Shown: positions 1-6,837, counted from the stretch's first letter. The stretch is DNA of 6,837 nt from Candidatus Aegiribacteria sp. (GCA_030640155.1 DAOWJX010000192.1:1-6837); one strand, 5' to 3'. Numbers and translations are program-made. The notes: a model not told the origin generated them from the letters alone.

Positions 1-849
1 ATTGAACCATAGAAAACCAAGGCATGCGCCAGCCATTGCCCCGGCGAATATCGAAACCTCACCAACACCGGGCAGGTAGGATAACTGGAGATAATCAGCA
101 AACCTGATATGCCCCAGCAGATAAGCCATCACACCGAAAGCCATAATGGAAATCAGGCTCACTCCTGTAGCCAGACCATCAAGCCCGTCTGTTAAATTGA
201 CGGCATTAGCGCTCCCTGCCAGAACCAGAGCAACAAACAGGATGTACCAGATTCCCAGATCTATCCGGATTCCCTTCAGGAATGGAACAGCTGTTTCTGT
301 AGAGGTTATGTCTATTTCACCTTTCGATTCAAGATCAATTGTGCGAATAGAAGGAACAATCGATGGATGAGAGGGCTGACCTCCCGGAACTACCGGACTG
401 AAGCAAAGCCAGGCGCCCAATGAAATGCCAAGCACAAACTGACCTATGAGTTTGTACTTCCCTATCAAGCCTTTTGAACAGTGTTTGACGACTTTAAGGT
501 AATCATCCAGCAGACCGATTAACCCCATCCATATTGTTGAGATCAGAACAACCATGAGTGCTGTGTTTCCAAGCCTGCCCCAGAGGAGAACCGGAATCAG
601 TACTGACGCAAGTATGAGAAGTCCTCCCATTGTAGGAGTACCCCGCTTCTTGAAGTGACTTTCAGGACCATCATCGCGAACAGTCTGACCGATCTGATGT
701 CTCTTCAGAAACTTAATGACAATAGGTCCTGCAGCAAATGCAATTATCATTGCGGTTACAGTGGCCCCTGCAGCCCGGAATGTAATGTACCCGAAAAGGT
801 TGAAGAGCGAAATGGAATCTCTCAGGGGGTACAGAATCCAGTAAAACAT
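1..849 (-). CDS. mraY: MraY, phospho-N-acetylmuramoyl-pentapeptide transferase (partial, C-terminus off the window)
   Basis: This inner-membrane enzyme transfers phospho-MurNAc-pentapeptide from UDP to undecaprenyl phosphate, making lipid I. The frame is open for 283 codons to the window edge. Visible motifs are DGPESHFKKRGTPTMGG (60-76), the catalytic-loop LLDDYLKVVK (113-122, Asp115/Asp116 as in E. coli) and NAVNLTDGLDGLA (215-227). About seven hydrophobic segments can be seen (roughly 24-43, 74-90, 96-113, 132-150, 199-215, 227-246, 262-282). The visible part ends at GFLWFN, just before the expected PAxVFMGDxGSLALG segment with the third catalytic Asp and the later HHH loop; roughly 80 residues are missing. 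The ATG overlaps the murF stop by one base (TGATG) and has a strong ribosome binding site. The periplasmic loop at about 151-198 is longer than in E. coli. Identity is near certain; a complete, intact gene cannot be shown from this window. Confidence 0.97.
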   Translation of the reverse strand, partial: MFYWILYPLRDSISLFNLFGYITFRAAGATVTAMIIAFAAGPIVIKFLKRHQIGQTVRDDGPESHFKKRGTPTMGGLLILASVLIPVLLWGRLGNTALMVVLISTIWMGLIGLLDDYLKVVKHCSKGLIGKYKLIGQFVLGISLGAWLCFSPVVPGGQPSHPSIVPSIRTIDLESKGEIDITSTETAVPFLKGIRIDLGIWYILFVALVLAGSANAVNLTDGLDGLATGVSLISIMAFGVMAYLLGHIRFADYLQLSYLPGVGEVSIFAGAMAGACLGFLWFN

Positions 850-2162
850 CAGCTGTCCTCCTCCATTAGCCGTACAAGCTCATTGAGCCTGACGGAGTTG
901 GATCCTTTTACAAGTACTGTGCACCCTGGTGTAACATTTTCCCGCAATATTGAAAGCGCTTCAAGCCAGTTTTCAGCGGAAAACAGGTCTGTGTGAACAA
1001 CGGTACTTTTAACGGAATTGTACAGGTCACCTGTAAGAATCAAGAATTTCAATCCAAGGGAATCGGCTGTTTCAAGCACCTGACGATGGAGCTCCTGAGC
1101 CCTTTCTCCAAGCTCACGCATATCTCCCAGAACAGCGGCACGGTCTCCTGTTATACTTCCCAGCACGTTCAGACACGCTCTGGTGGAATCAGGATTTGCA
1201 TTGTAACTCTCGTCCAGAATCGTTACATCTCCAGCTTCGACAATCCTTCCTCTTCCCGCGCCCGGGACAACATTCTCCATTGCTTCTATGGCTGCCTCCG
1301 GAGAAACATCAAAAACCTCCGACATCAGCAAAGCGGAAACAGCATTTGAAGCATTGTGATCACCCGCAAACTGAAGATTCAGTTTGATGTCCCACGGATA
1401 CAGTATGCAGGAAACACCATCATTCAAAAACCATGCATTCCCTTTTTCTCCGAAGTACTTGATTGAAAGATTGCGGTCCAGCGCAGCCTCTCTCAGAATG
1501 GGCTCACCAACCGGTATTACACATGTTCCTCCTGGCTCTGTTGTCTGTATTACTTCAGCCTTCGCCTTTGCAATGCCTTCGCGAGAGGAGAAAAATTCCA
1601 GGTGAGCAAGGCTTACGTTAGTAATCAGGCAGTCAGTCGGTAATGCAATACTTCCGAGCAGAGTCAGCTCACCTGCATGATTCATGCCCATTTCGAGGAT
1701 AATTATTGAAGGAGGTGGATCAGGAACGTTAAGAATGGTCATTGGAAGACCAAGCTGGTTATTAAGATTCCCGCTGGTGCTGAATACATCATGAGATGTG
1801 CTGAGTGCAGCGGTAAGCAACTGTCTGGTAGTTGTCTTGCCGCTTGAACCGGTTATGGCAATTACTCTCGAATCGAGTTGCAGGCGGCGCCATTTCGCTG
1901 CATCCAGCAATGCCTGCTCCACGTTATCTACAAGGATTATTCCGTTACGTTTCAAATCCCGGGAAACTACTGCGTATCCGCCCTTCTCGATGACTTCATC
2001 GACATAAAGATGCCCGTCGGTTCTCTCCCCCTCCAGGGCGAAGAAGAGACTGTTGTTTCCTGACAGGCGGGAATCGATCACCACGTTCTCAATAGATCCG
2101 CTGGATGTATCCGGAGAAACCCAGCCTCCGGCTGCACGGGCAATGTCACTGACCATCATCAT
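849..2162 (-). CDS. murF: MurF, UDP-MurNAc-tripeptide--D-alanyl-D-alanine ligase
   Basis: This cytoplasmic ATP-dependent Mur ligase adds D-Ala-D-Ala to UDP-MurNAc-tripeptide, the last soluble step before MraY. The 437-residue length is usual for the family. The N-terminal UDP-substrate domain has DSR (30-32) and FALEGERTDGH (41-51). The central ATPase domain has the P-loop TGSSGKTTT (104-112), the MurF signature GNLNNQLGLP (131-140), EMGMNHAGE (157-165), TNVSLAHLEFF (181-191) and AKAEV (200-204). After GDHNASNAVSA (267-277), the C-terminal domain has DESYNANPDS (318-327), LGDMRELGE (345-353) and KGSNSVRLNELV (419-430). Three ATG codons stand in tandem at the start; the first overlaps the murE stop as ATGA and the second as TGATG, with an AAGG (2170-2173) 7 bases before the first. 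Which of the three is used cannot be told; the first is annotated. In KGSNSVRL, Asn stands where many relatives have Arg (KGSRS). Confidence 0.97.
   Translation of the reverse strand: MMMVSDIARAAGGWVSPDTSSGSIENVVIDSRLSGNNSLFFALEGERTDGHLYVDEVIEKGGYAVVSRDLKRNGIILVDNVEQALLDAAKWRRLQLDSRVIAITGSSGKTTTRQLLTAALSTSHDVFSTSGNLNNQLGLPMTILNVPDPPPSIIILEMGMNHAGELTLLGSIALPTDCLITNVSLAHLEFFSSREGIAKAKAEVIQTTEPGGTCVIPVGEPILREAALDRNLSIKYFGEKGNAWFLNDGVSCILYPWDIKLNLQFAGDHNASNAVSALLMSEVFDVSPEAAIEAMENVVPGAGRGRIVEAGDVTILDESYNANPDSTRACLNVLGSITGDRAAVLGDMRELGERAQELHRQVLETADSLGLKFLILTGDLYNSVKSTVVHTDLFSAENWLEALSILRENVTPGCTVLVKGSNSVRLNELVRLMEEDS
857..864 (-). promoter_or_regulatory. Strong Shine-Dalgarno site of mraY
   Basis: On the minus strand this reads GGAGGAGG, with AGGAGG ending 7 bases before the mraY ATG. 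It lies inside the last codons of murF. It is one of the two best ribosome binding sites in the window and fixes the mraY start at 849, so mraY can load ribosomes itself as well as by coupling to murF termination. Confidence 0.8.
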
Positions 2163-3610
2163 TTGAGGACCTTTTTCAGAGCTGCAGAAGCTTCTTCACG
2201 ATCATTGAAATGTATCTTCGTCTTCCCCAGTATCTGGTAATCCTCGTGCCCCTTGCCGGCAATGATCACAACGTCTCCGGCAACAGCGGTCTGAAGCGCG
2301 ATTCCGATGGCGGTTCTTCTGTCCGGTTCAACAATAAGCCCGTCTCTCGGCGAAATACCTCCTAGAATGTCCTGAATAATCAGATCAGGATCCTCAGTAC
2401 GCGGGTTGTCACTCGTGATCACTATGATGTCTGCCAGGCTATCAGCTATTTGTCCCATTAAGGGCCGCTTCGAAACGTCTCTGTCTCCACCGGCACCGAA
2501 GACGACTATCACCCTGTTTTCAGTGAGTTCTGATGCCTGCTGAAGAATCCGTTTCAGCGCATCAGGTGTGTGGGCGTAATCAACCGCAACCAGGAAATCC
2601 TGCCCCAGTTCTACGGACTCAAATCTTCCGGGAACACCACTGAAATCTCTCATTGATTCCGCAGCTGAGTAAGGATCAAGTCCCAGCGTTACCGCAACGG
2701 CGAGAGCTCCGGCTGCGTTAAAGATATTGAACCGTCCGGGCACATTAATCCGCACTGGAACCTGTATTCCATCCATCGACAATTTGAAGAATACCTGCCC
2801 GAGTTCAACAGAAATATCTGAAATCCGGAAAGTATCGTTTTCATTGATCCCAAAGGTTTCAGCTCCCTCCAGTAATGGAAATCCGGGAGTATAGGTCCCA
2901 ATAATTGCGCTGCCATTCGGTTTAAGCAGGTCAAACAGATGCATCTTACACCGGAGGTATTCATCCATGGACTCATGGAAATCCAGATGATCCTGACTGA
3001 TGTTCGTAAAAAGTCCCACATCAAATCTTACAGAATCAACTCTGGCCAGAGCGAGGGCATGACTGGATACTTCCATAACGCAGCACCTGTCACCTGCAGT
3101 TACCATCTGATTCATCATCTTAGAGGTGTCCAGCGATCCGGGTGTAGTCATCGAAGCGGTGATATCCCTGCCTCCAATCAGGTGGCCAACGGTACCCATT
3201 AGACCTGTCTGGAAGCCGTGTTTCTCCAGTATCCAGGTAAGCATCCTTGAAGTGGATGTTTTTCCATTAGTACCCGTAATACCGATCGAAATGAGGCGAT
3301 CCCAGGGATAATCGAAGAACTTCGCTGAAATGTCCGCAAGCAGTTTTCTGTTGTCTCCGGCAGGATTCACCAATATTCGCGAATCTTTAAAATCTTCTGA
3401 AACATCATGCTCTGTGACCACCGCGACAGCACCTCGTTCAAGTGCCTGTCCAACATACTGATGGCCATCAGTGTCAAAACCGGTTACTGCCACGAAAAGA
3501 GATCCCCTGCTGACTTCTCTTGAATCCTCTTCAATGGAAGACACTTCAAGTTCCCTCATCTCATCGGAAACTATGATATCAGCAGCTTCAAGAAGACATT
3601 GCAGTTTCAC
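2159..3610 (-). CDS. murE: MurE, UDP-MurNAc-L-Ala-D-Glu--meso-2,6-diaminopimelate ligase
   Basis: This cytoplasmic Mur ligase adds the third stem-peptide residue, using ATP. At 483 residues it is full length. The N-terminal domain has EDSREVSRGSLFVAVTG (28-44). The central domain has the P-loop TGTNGKTST (112-120), TTPGSLD (155-161), MEVSSHALALARV (179-191), TNISQDHLDFH (202-212) and Lys222, placed like the carbamylated lysine of the family. The C-terminal domain has GVPGRFE (325-331), VDYAHTPDAL (343-352), GAGGDRDVSKRP (372-383), DNPRTEDP (401-408) and AGKGHEDYQ (451-459). DNPR is the established signature for meso-diaminopimelate rather than lysine, so this cell wall very probably contains meso-DAP. 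The start is GTG, overlapping the ftsI stop as GTGA, with GGGAG (3618-3622) 7 bases upstream. The GTG start gives MKLQCLL, the typical beginning of the family, so it is well supported. Confidence 0.97.
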   Translation of the reverse strand: MKLQCLLEAADIIVSDEMRELEVSSIEEDSREVSRGSLFVAVTGFDTDGHQYVGQALERGAVAVVTEHDVSEDFKDSRILVNPAGDNRKLLADISAKFFDYPWDRLISIGITGTNGKTSTSRMLTWILEKHGFQTGLMGTVGHLIGGRDITASMTTPGSLDTSKMMNQMVTAGDRCCVMEVSSHALALARVDSVRFDVGLFTNISQDHLDFHESMDEYLRCKMHLFDLLKPNGSAIIGTYTPGFPLLEGAETFGINENDTFRISDISVELGQVFFKLSMDGIQVPVRINVPGRFNIFNAAGALAVAVTLGLDPYSAAESMRDFSGVPGRFESVELGQDFLVAVDYAHTPDALKRILQQASELTENRVIVVFGAGGDRDVSKRPLMGQIADSLADIIVITSDNPRTEDPDLIIQDILGGISPRDGLIVEPDRRTAIGIALQTAVAGDVVIIAGKGHEDYQILGKTKIHFNDREEASAALKKVLK

Positions 3611-5328
3611 TCAGACACTCCCGCCATCAGGTTACTTCCGGAAAATTGCCTTCCCAGAGCAAGTTCAGGTTCGACCGCGAGTATCCTTGTTACGATTTTG
3701 GAGAATACCGGTGCAGCCGAAGCACTACCCCACCTGTATTCGAAATCAGGATCATCTATGAGTACAGAAACCACAAGGCTGGGGTTCTCAGCCGGAATCA
3801 TTCCAACGAAAGCACTCAGATAATCACTTTCTCCACTCATTCTCTCAGCAGTTCCTGTTTTACCAGCAACACTCACTCCGGCAACTGACGCGGAAGCTCC
3901 GGTTCCTTCCTCTACTACAGATCTGAAAGCACACCTTACGGTTGCAGCAGTCTCGGGAGAGACAGGATGCGATCTGACAATTGATTCTTCAGTTACCCAC
4001 TGATTCTCACTCCACCTGGCATCAAGAAGTCTTGGGTAGAAGAGTGTTCCTCCATTCGCAATCACGCAGTAAGCCAGAGTCAGTTGAAGCGGTGTTACAG
4101 TAACTTCCTGTCCGATCGCTATCTGTGCTGTGGAAACTCCGGACCATCCTGAGGATCCTGGAAAGGGCACGATCCCTCGAGACTCTCCAGGATACTCAAC
4201 CATTGTCAGCGATCCGAAACCAAATCGTCTGCAATAGCTGCTTAAAGTAGTATCCGCAAGCAGACGCGATAGCAGTATTGTCCCGACATTGCTGGAATTG
4301 ATGATTATCTGTTCACCGGTGAGTATTCCGAATGTATGCGCATCGAAAATATTCTCACCAGAGACAGTGATTCGCCCCTCGCTGCAATCAAAGGTATCAT
4401 CGCAAGTAATAATACCCTCTTCTATGCATGCTGCATAAACCACAAGTTTAAAGGTTGAACCAGGTTCATGATAACCCTGAAAGCAGTGATTCATGGCGAG
4501 AGACCCGTTGCCTGCCCGTACAGGTACGCTTCCTGCCGCAAGGATTTCACCGGATAACGGATCAATAACTACCGCGGCTGCCCAGTCGCTGTTATACATT
4601 TCCATGGCGTTTTCAAGTTCCTCCATTACGATGGATTGAAATCTTGAGTCAAGGGTGAGCATGATATCCTGGCCATCCACAACGGGGATATTATCCGCTT
4701 CCGGATCTGTAAGATTGAATCTGCCGGCAGCACTCCTCTCAATGAAGAGTTTTCCATCCGCACCCTGGAGAGTCGAATTGAACCAGCTCTCAACTCCCTC
4801 TGCGCCTTCCCGTGTATGCCTTCCCACAATACCGGAAGCCATATCACCCATCGGATAGGTTCTCTCCTGCTCAACATTTGCACTCACTCCGGTCGGCAAA
4901 CCGTCGTTCATAAGGCTGAATGCCTCCTGAAAAGGAACATTTCCCGCAATAATCTGATTACCAGATTGTCTGTCAAGAGGTTGTCTTAAGCCACCGCGTG
5001 CGGGCTCTCCAAGAATGGAAATAAGGCTGTCGATACTTGATTCCGCCCCTGCCGGTACTTCAGGCCAATAAACCTGAAAAGTGACCACAGCTCTGTTCCC
5101 GGCAAGAAGGTAGCCGTTCCTGTCAAGGATTCTTCCTCTCCTTGCCTCTACATTAATCCGTGTAGTGTGCTGAAAGCATGCTTCATTCGAGTAAAAATCA
5201 TGATGGACTATCTGGATGTTGATAAGTCTGCCCGTTATTACAAGAAAACCAATCAGGATAAAAAACATCAGCATCTGCAGTCGCGCAGAACGTCTATCAG
5301 GAGATATCTCACTGTTCCATACAGACAA
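3607..5328 (-). CDS. ftsI: FtsI-like class B penicillin-binding protein, septal peptidoglycan transpeptidase
   Basis: This bitopic membrane protein cross-links septal peptidoglycan in the periplasm with FtsW, FtsL and FtsB partners. Numbered from the chosen TTG start (573 residues), it has a short basic cytoplasmic tail, one transmembrane segment (about 19-38), the dimerisation-domain motif ARRGRILDRNG (62-72), PMGDMASGIVG further on (159-169), and a transpeptidase domain with EPGSTFK (288-294, nucleophile Ser291), SSN (345-347) and KTGT (490-493). There are no PASTA repeats after the catalytic domain, and length matches FtsI (PBP3). The frame is open upstream to an ATG at 5424, but that start would bury 116 bases in ftsL and add 32 unlikely residues. 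GTG at 5337 has no ribosome binding site. TTG at 5328 has GGGGGTG 6 bases upstream, so I chose it; it overlaps ftsL by 20 bases. All catalytic motifs are intact. The function is firm; the exact start is not. Confidence 0.95.
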   Translation of the reverse strand: MSVWNSEISPDRRSARLQMLMFFILIGFLVITGRLINIQIVHHDFYSNEACFQHTTRINVEARRGRILDRNGYLLAGNRAVVTFQVYWPEVPAGAESSIDSLISILGEPARGGLRQPLDRQSGNQIIAGNVPFQEAFSLMNDGLPTGVSANVEQERTYPMGDMASGIVGRHTREGAEGVESWFNSTLQGADGKLFIERSAAGRFNLTDPEADNIPVVDGQDIMLTLDSRFQSIVMEELENAMEMYNSDWAAAVVIDPLSGEILAAGSVPVRAGNGSLAMNHCFQGYHEPGSTFKLVVYAACIEEGIITCDDTFDCSEGRITVSGENIFDAHTFGILTGEQIIINSSNVGTILLSRLLADTTLSSYCRRFGFGSLTMVEYPGESRGIVPFPGSSGWSGVSTAQIAIGQEVTVTPLQLTLAYCVIANGGTLFYPRLLDARWSENQWVTEESIVRSHPVSPETAATVRCAFRSVVEEGTGASASVAGVSVAGKTGTAERMSGESDYLSAFVGMIPAENPSLVVSVLIDDPDFEYRWGSASAAPVFSKIVTRILAVEPELALGRQFSGSNLMAGVSE

Positions 5329-5623
5329 ACAGCTCACCCCCGCATGTGTCAGGTTGCAGTTCAACAATCGTAAAATGTTCAAGGGAGATTGGAACCATGC
5401 CCAGATCAGCACCAATATCCTCAAGTCTTTCAGGATTTAGAAGCGATGCCCTTTCAACAAGCAGTTCATCTCTTCTCCACCGTAGCTGGCGCCTGATTTC
5501 AGTAAGATTCTTGTGCCTCATTGAAAGAAGGAGTCTCCAGTTGTAAATTCCTGCTTCAAGAACAACCAGAAGAATAAAGCCACCTGCAATAACGAACAGA
5601 ATCCTGCGAAAATTCTTCCTCAT
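5309..5623 (-). CDS. ftsL: FtsL-like cell division protein
   Basis: This is a small bitopic membrane protein of 104 residues between rsmH and ftsI, the place where ftsL sits in dcw clusters. It has a basic N-terminal tail (MRKNFRR), one hydrophobic span (about 8-27), then a charged, probably coiled-coil stretch (about 30-60, rich in Arg, Glu and Leu), then NPERLEDIGADLGMVP (63-78), which resembles the FtsL/DivIC-type pattern of a helix end before a 'LGM..P' turn. In known systems FtsL joins FtsB and FtsQ and activates FtsWI in the septum. FtsL sequences are poorly conserved, so the name rests on size, topology, the LGM motif and position rather than strong sequence identity. The ATG overlaps the rsmH stop as ATGA, with GGGGA (5631-5635) 7 bases upstream. 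Its 3' end overlaps the start of ftsI. Two cysteines (94 and 101) lie near its C-terminus. Confidence 0.85.
   Translation of the reverse strand: MRKNFRRILFVIAGGFILLVVLEAGIYNWRLLLSMRHKNLTEIRRQLRWRRDELLVERASLLNPERLEDIGADLGMVPISLEHFTIVELQPDTCGGELFVCMEQ
5335..5341 (-). promoter_or_regulatory. Probable Shine-Dalgarno site of ftsI
   Basis: On the minus strand this reads GGGGGTG, close to the AGGAGGTG consensus, and ends 6 bases before a TTG in the ftsI frame at 5328-5326. It lies within the ftsL coding region. It is the main reason for choosing the TTG over the GTG at 5337, which is part of this same G-rich run and has nothing like a ribosome site upstream. Confidence 0.5.
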
Positions 5624-6537
5624 AACCGAATCCCCATACGTAATCTTGCAGACCTTGCGCGAGGATTCTCCCGGCGCTCATCCTCATCGGGAACAACCCA
5701 CACCGGGGAGAATTGACTGTAGTATCCGGAATCCCTGAAAAGTAATTTAATTTTCCGGTCCTCTAATGAATGGAAAGTAATGAAGGCGATACGTGCTCCG
5801 GGTTCAGTCCAGGTGTGAAGATTTTCCAGAAGATTGTCCAGCTGTTCGAGTTCCCTGTTAACAGCTATTCTCAGAGCCTGGAAAACCCTTGATAGAACCT
5901 TGACAGGGTTTCCGCGGACGCTTCCACGAATAATCTTCGACAGTTCCTGAGTCGAGTGAAGAGGCCTCTCTCTTACTATGGCTTTCGCGATTCGTCTGCT
6001 TCTTCCTTCCTCGCCGTAATTGTAGATGATATCAGCGATTTCACGCTCAGAGCATTTATTCAGGAGTTCATCAACAGTAGCACCGGACGAGTCGTCGAAC
6101 CGCATATCCAGCGGTCCATCTGATCTGTATGAGAATCCTCTTGATGAGTCGTCCAGTTGAATGGAAGAAAGCCCAAGATCAAATAGAGCTCCGGACGCGT
6201 ATGTAAAACCCATTTCACTCATTATAACCGGTATCTCCGTATAGCTTGCCTGCCTGATCGTTATACCTGAATCCTGGTTGAATCTGCCTCTGAGTATTGA
6301 TATCGCCACAGGGTCACGATCCACCCCAAGCAGACTCATTTCCGGAAATGCTTCTGCCATAGCAGCCAGGTGACCGCCTGCGCCAGCCGTTCCGTCCACA
6401 AGTAATCCTTCTTTTCTCCCGCCGGAGAGAAAACTGATTACACTACCGAGTAAAACCGGAACATGCGTTCTTATTTCTTCCCCGCGGATACGATCGGAGC
6501 TGTACAGGTGGCTTTGGGCAGGCCTGTCTGCGCACAT
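5620..6537 (-). CDS. rsmH: RsmH (MraW), 16S rRNA N4-cytosine-1402 methyltransferase
   Basis: This S-adenosylmethionine-dependent enzyme methylates N4 of C1402 (E. coli numbering) in the decoding centre of 16S rRNA. The 305 residues contain the family motifs in order: THVPVLL (24-30), SAM-binding DGTAGAGGHL (48-57), VDRDP (72-76), DLGLSSIQLDDSSRGFSYR (120-138) followed by DGPLDMRFD (140-148), YGEEGRSRRIAKAIV (174-188), RVFQALRIAVNREL (217-230), AFITFHSLEDRKIK (251-264) and NPRARSARLR (291-300). The start at 6537 is set by an excellent ribosome binding site; there is no other ATG, GTG or TTG in frame before the conserved HVPVLL, so the protein has about 23 residues ahead of where most relatives begin. 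It follows mraZ after a 37-base gap and overlaps ftsL by 4 bases. It appears complete and functional. Confidence 0.98.
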   Translation of the reverse strand: MCADRPAQSHLYSSDRIRGEEIRTHVPVLLGSVISFLSGGRKEGLLVDGTAGAGGHLAAMAEAFPEMSLLGVDRDPVAISILRGRFNQDSGITIRQASYTEIPVIMSEMGFTYASGALFDLGLSSIQLDDSSRGFSYRSDGPLDMRFDDSSGATVDELLNKCSEREIADIIYNYGEEGRSRRIAKAIVRERPLHSTQELSKIIRGSVRGNPVKVLSRVFQALRIAVNRELEQLDNLLENLHTWTEPGARIAFITFHSLEDRKIKLLFRDSGYYSQFSPVWVVPDEDERRENPRARSARLRMGIRL

Positions 6538-6545
6538 TGAAACCG

Positions 6546-6552
6546 ACCTCCT
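6546..6552 (-). promoter_or_regulatory. Strong Shine-Dalgarno site of rsmH
   Basis: On the minus strand this reads AGGAGGT, 8 bases before the rsmH ATG. It sits in the 37-base mraZ-rsmH spacer (6538-6574), the only intergenic space in the window. The site confirms the rsmH start and its N-terminal extension. The spacer shows no obvious terminator hairpin, so mraZ and rsmH are probably cotranscribed. Confidence 0.85.
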
Positions 6553-6574
6553 GGTTCAAGGGAGTGATTCCAAC

Positions 6575-6837
6575 TCAGTAAATGTCTATCTCAATTCCCT
6601 CAACTGCTTCTTCCAGCGAGGATACTTGCTCCTTTTCCCGCCCAGCATAGCGTTGGGCAGACCAGAGTTCAATCGAATCGAGCAAACCCAGAAAAACAAC
6701 TTCGTGAGTTACTCCGGCTATTTCAATAAGATCGGATGGAATTGTTATTCTTCCCTGGCCATCGATATTAACTGGTCGGATATACTGCGAAAATTCGCGA
6801 ATTATATCTCTGTGCTTTTTGATGTTTCTCGAAAGGG
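6575..6837 (-). CDS. mraZ: MraZ, transcriptional regulator of the dcw cluster (partial, N-terminus off the window)
   Basis: Only the last 86 complete codons and the TGA stop are present; the family is usually about 140-150 residues, so some 60 are missing upstream of the window. MraZ has two AbrB-like (SpoVT-AbrB) swapped-hairpin DNA-binding modules. The second is visible here: the segment with DGQGRITIPSDLIEIAG (residues 25-41 of the visible part), followed by EVVFLGLLDSIELWSAQRYAG (45-65), which matches the conserved 'D..GRi.iP..L...a.......v.....iEiW....y' pattern. The C-terminus is acidic (EEAVEGIEIDIY). In E. coli and mycoplasmas MraZ binds repeats in front of its own gene and tunes the dcw operon; that upstream region is outside this window, so autoregulation cannot be judged. 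Position ahead of rsmH supports the identity. Confidence 0.93.
   Translation of the reverse strand, partial: LSRNIKKHRDIIREFSQYIRPVNIDGQGRITIPSDLIEIAGVTHEVVFLGLLDSIELWSAQRYAGREKEQVSSLEEAVEGIEIDIY

Noticed and set aside
655..1349. Two plus-strand open frames of 113 and 118 codons (655-996 and 993-1349).
   Set aside because: They lie opposite mraY and murF, which carry complete family motifs. Their translations are low-complexity and Ser/Cys-rich with no recognisable domain, as expected for antisense shadows.
2689..3024. A 111-codon minus-strand frame within murE.
   Set aside because: It is an alternative frame of murE, which has intact motifs across the same bases.
3471..3888. Overlapping plus-strand open frames opposite the murE/ftsI junction.
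   Set aside because: Several frames overlap each other here and none has a recognisable motif; the minus-strand genes explain the region fully.
5309..5424. The longest version of ftsI, starting with ATG at 5424.
   Set aside because: It would overlap the ftsL-like gene by 116 bases, and its extra 32 residues would place a second, odd hydrophobic stretch before the real membrane anchor.
6538..6574. The mraZ-rsmH spacer as a possible terminator or promoter.
   Set aside because: It is only 37 bases, is largely taken up by the rsmH ribosome site, and shows no hairpin with a T-run and no clear -35/-10 pair.
1..6837. A previously undescribed system hidden in the cluster.
   Set aside because: Every gene belongs to a known dcw family in the canonical order, there is no foreign gene or unexplained non-coding stretch, and no repeat array was seen on either strand.

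Overview
The window holds one stretch of a bacterial division and cell wall (dcw) cluster, all of it on the minus strand. In transcription order, from high to low coordinates, the genes are mraZ (3' part), rsmH (mraW), an ftsL-like gene, ftsI (class B penicillin-binding protein), murE, murF and mraY (5' part). This is the canonical dcw gene order. Both ends are cut: mraZ lacks its start and mraY lacks its C-terminal part. I see no RNA gene, mobile element, CRISPR array, terminator or inverted repeat. No stretch over 300 bases lacks a gene; the only gap between genes is 37 bases, between mraZ and rsmH.

The organism is a bacterium that makes meso-diaminopimelate peptidoglycan, judged from the DNPR motif in MurE. 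FtsI has no C-terminal PASTA repeats, which fits a Gram-negative type of envelope better than a Firmicute SpoVD/PBP2x. Base composition looks roughly balanced by eye. The proteins carry all the family motifs but look divergent from model species, so I would not name a phylum; an uncultivated or deep-branching Gram-negative lineage is possible, but that is a guess.

The genes work together as follows. MraZ is a DNA-binding regulator of the cluster. RsmH methylates 16S rRNA. The FtsL-like protein and FtsI belong to the septal divisome, with FtsI cross-linking septal peptidoglycan. MurE and MurF add meso-DAP and D-Ala-D-Ala to the UDP-MurNAc peptide in the cytoplasm. MraY then moves the finished precursor to undecaprenyl phosphate, giving lipid I. 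From rsmH onward every junction overlaps (ATGA, GTGA and TGATG types, plus a longer ftsL/ftsI overlap), so one polycistronic message with translational coupling is very likely.

The window is essentially a conserved housekeeping region. I found no convincing novel system. The points worth a second look are modest: the non-ATG start of ftsI inside ftsL, an enlarged periplasmic loop in MraY, and a short N-terminal extension on RsmH.
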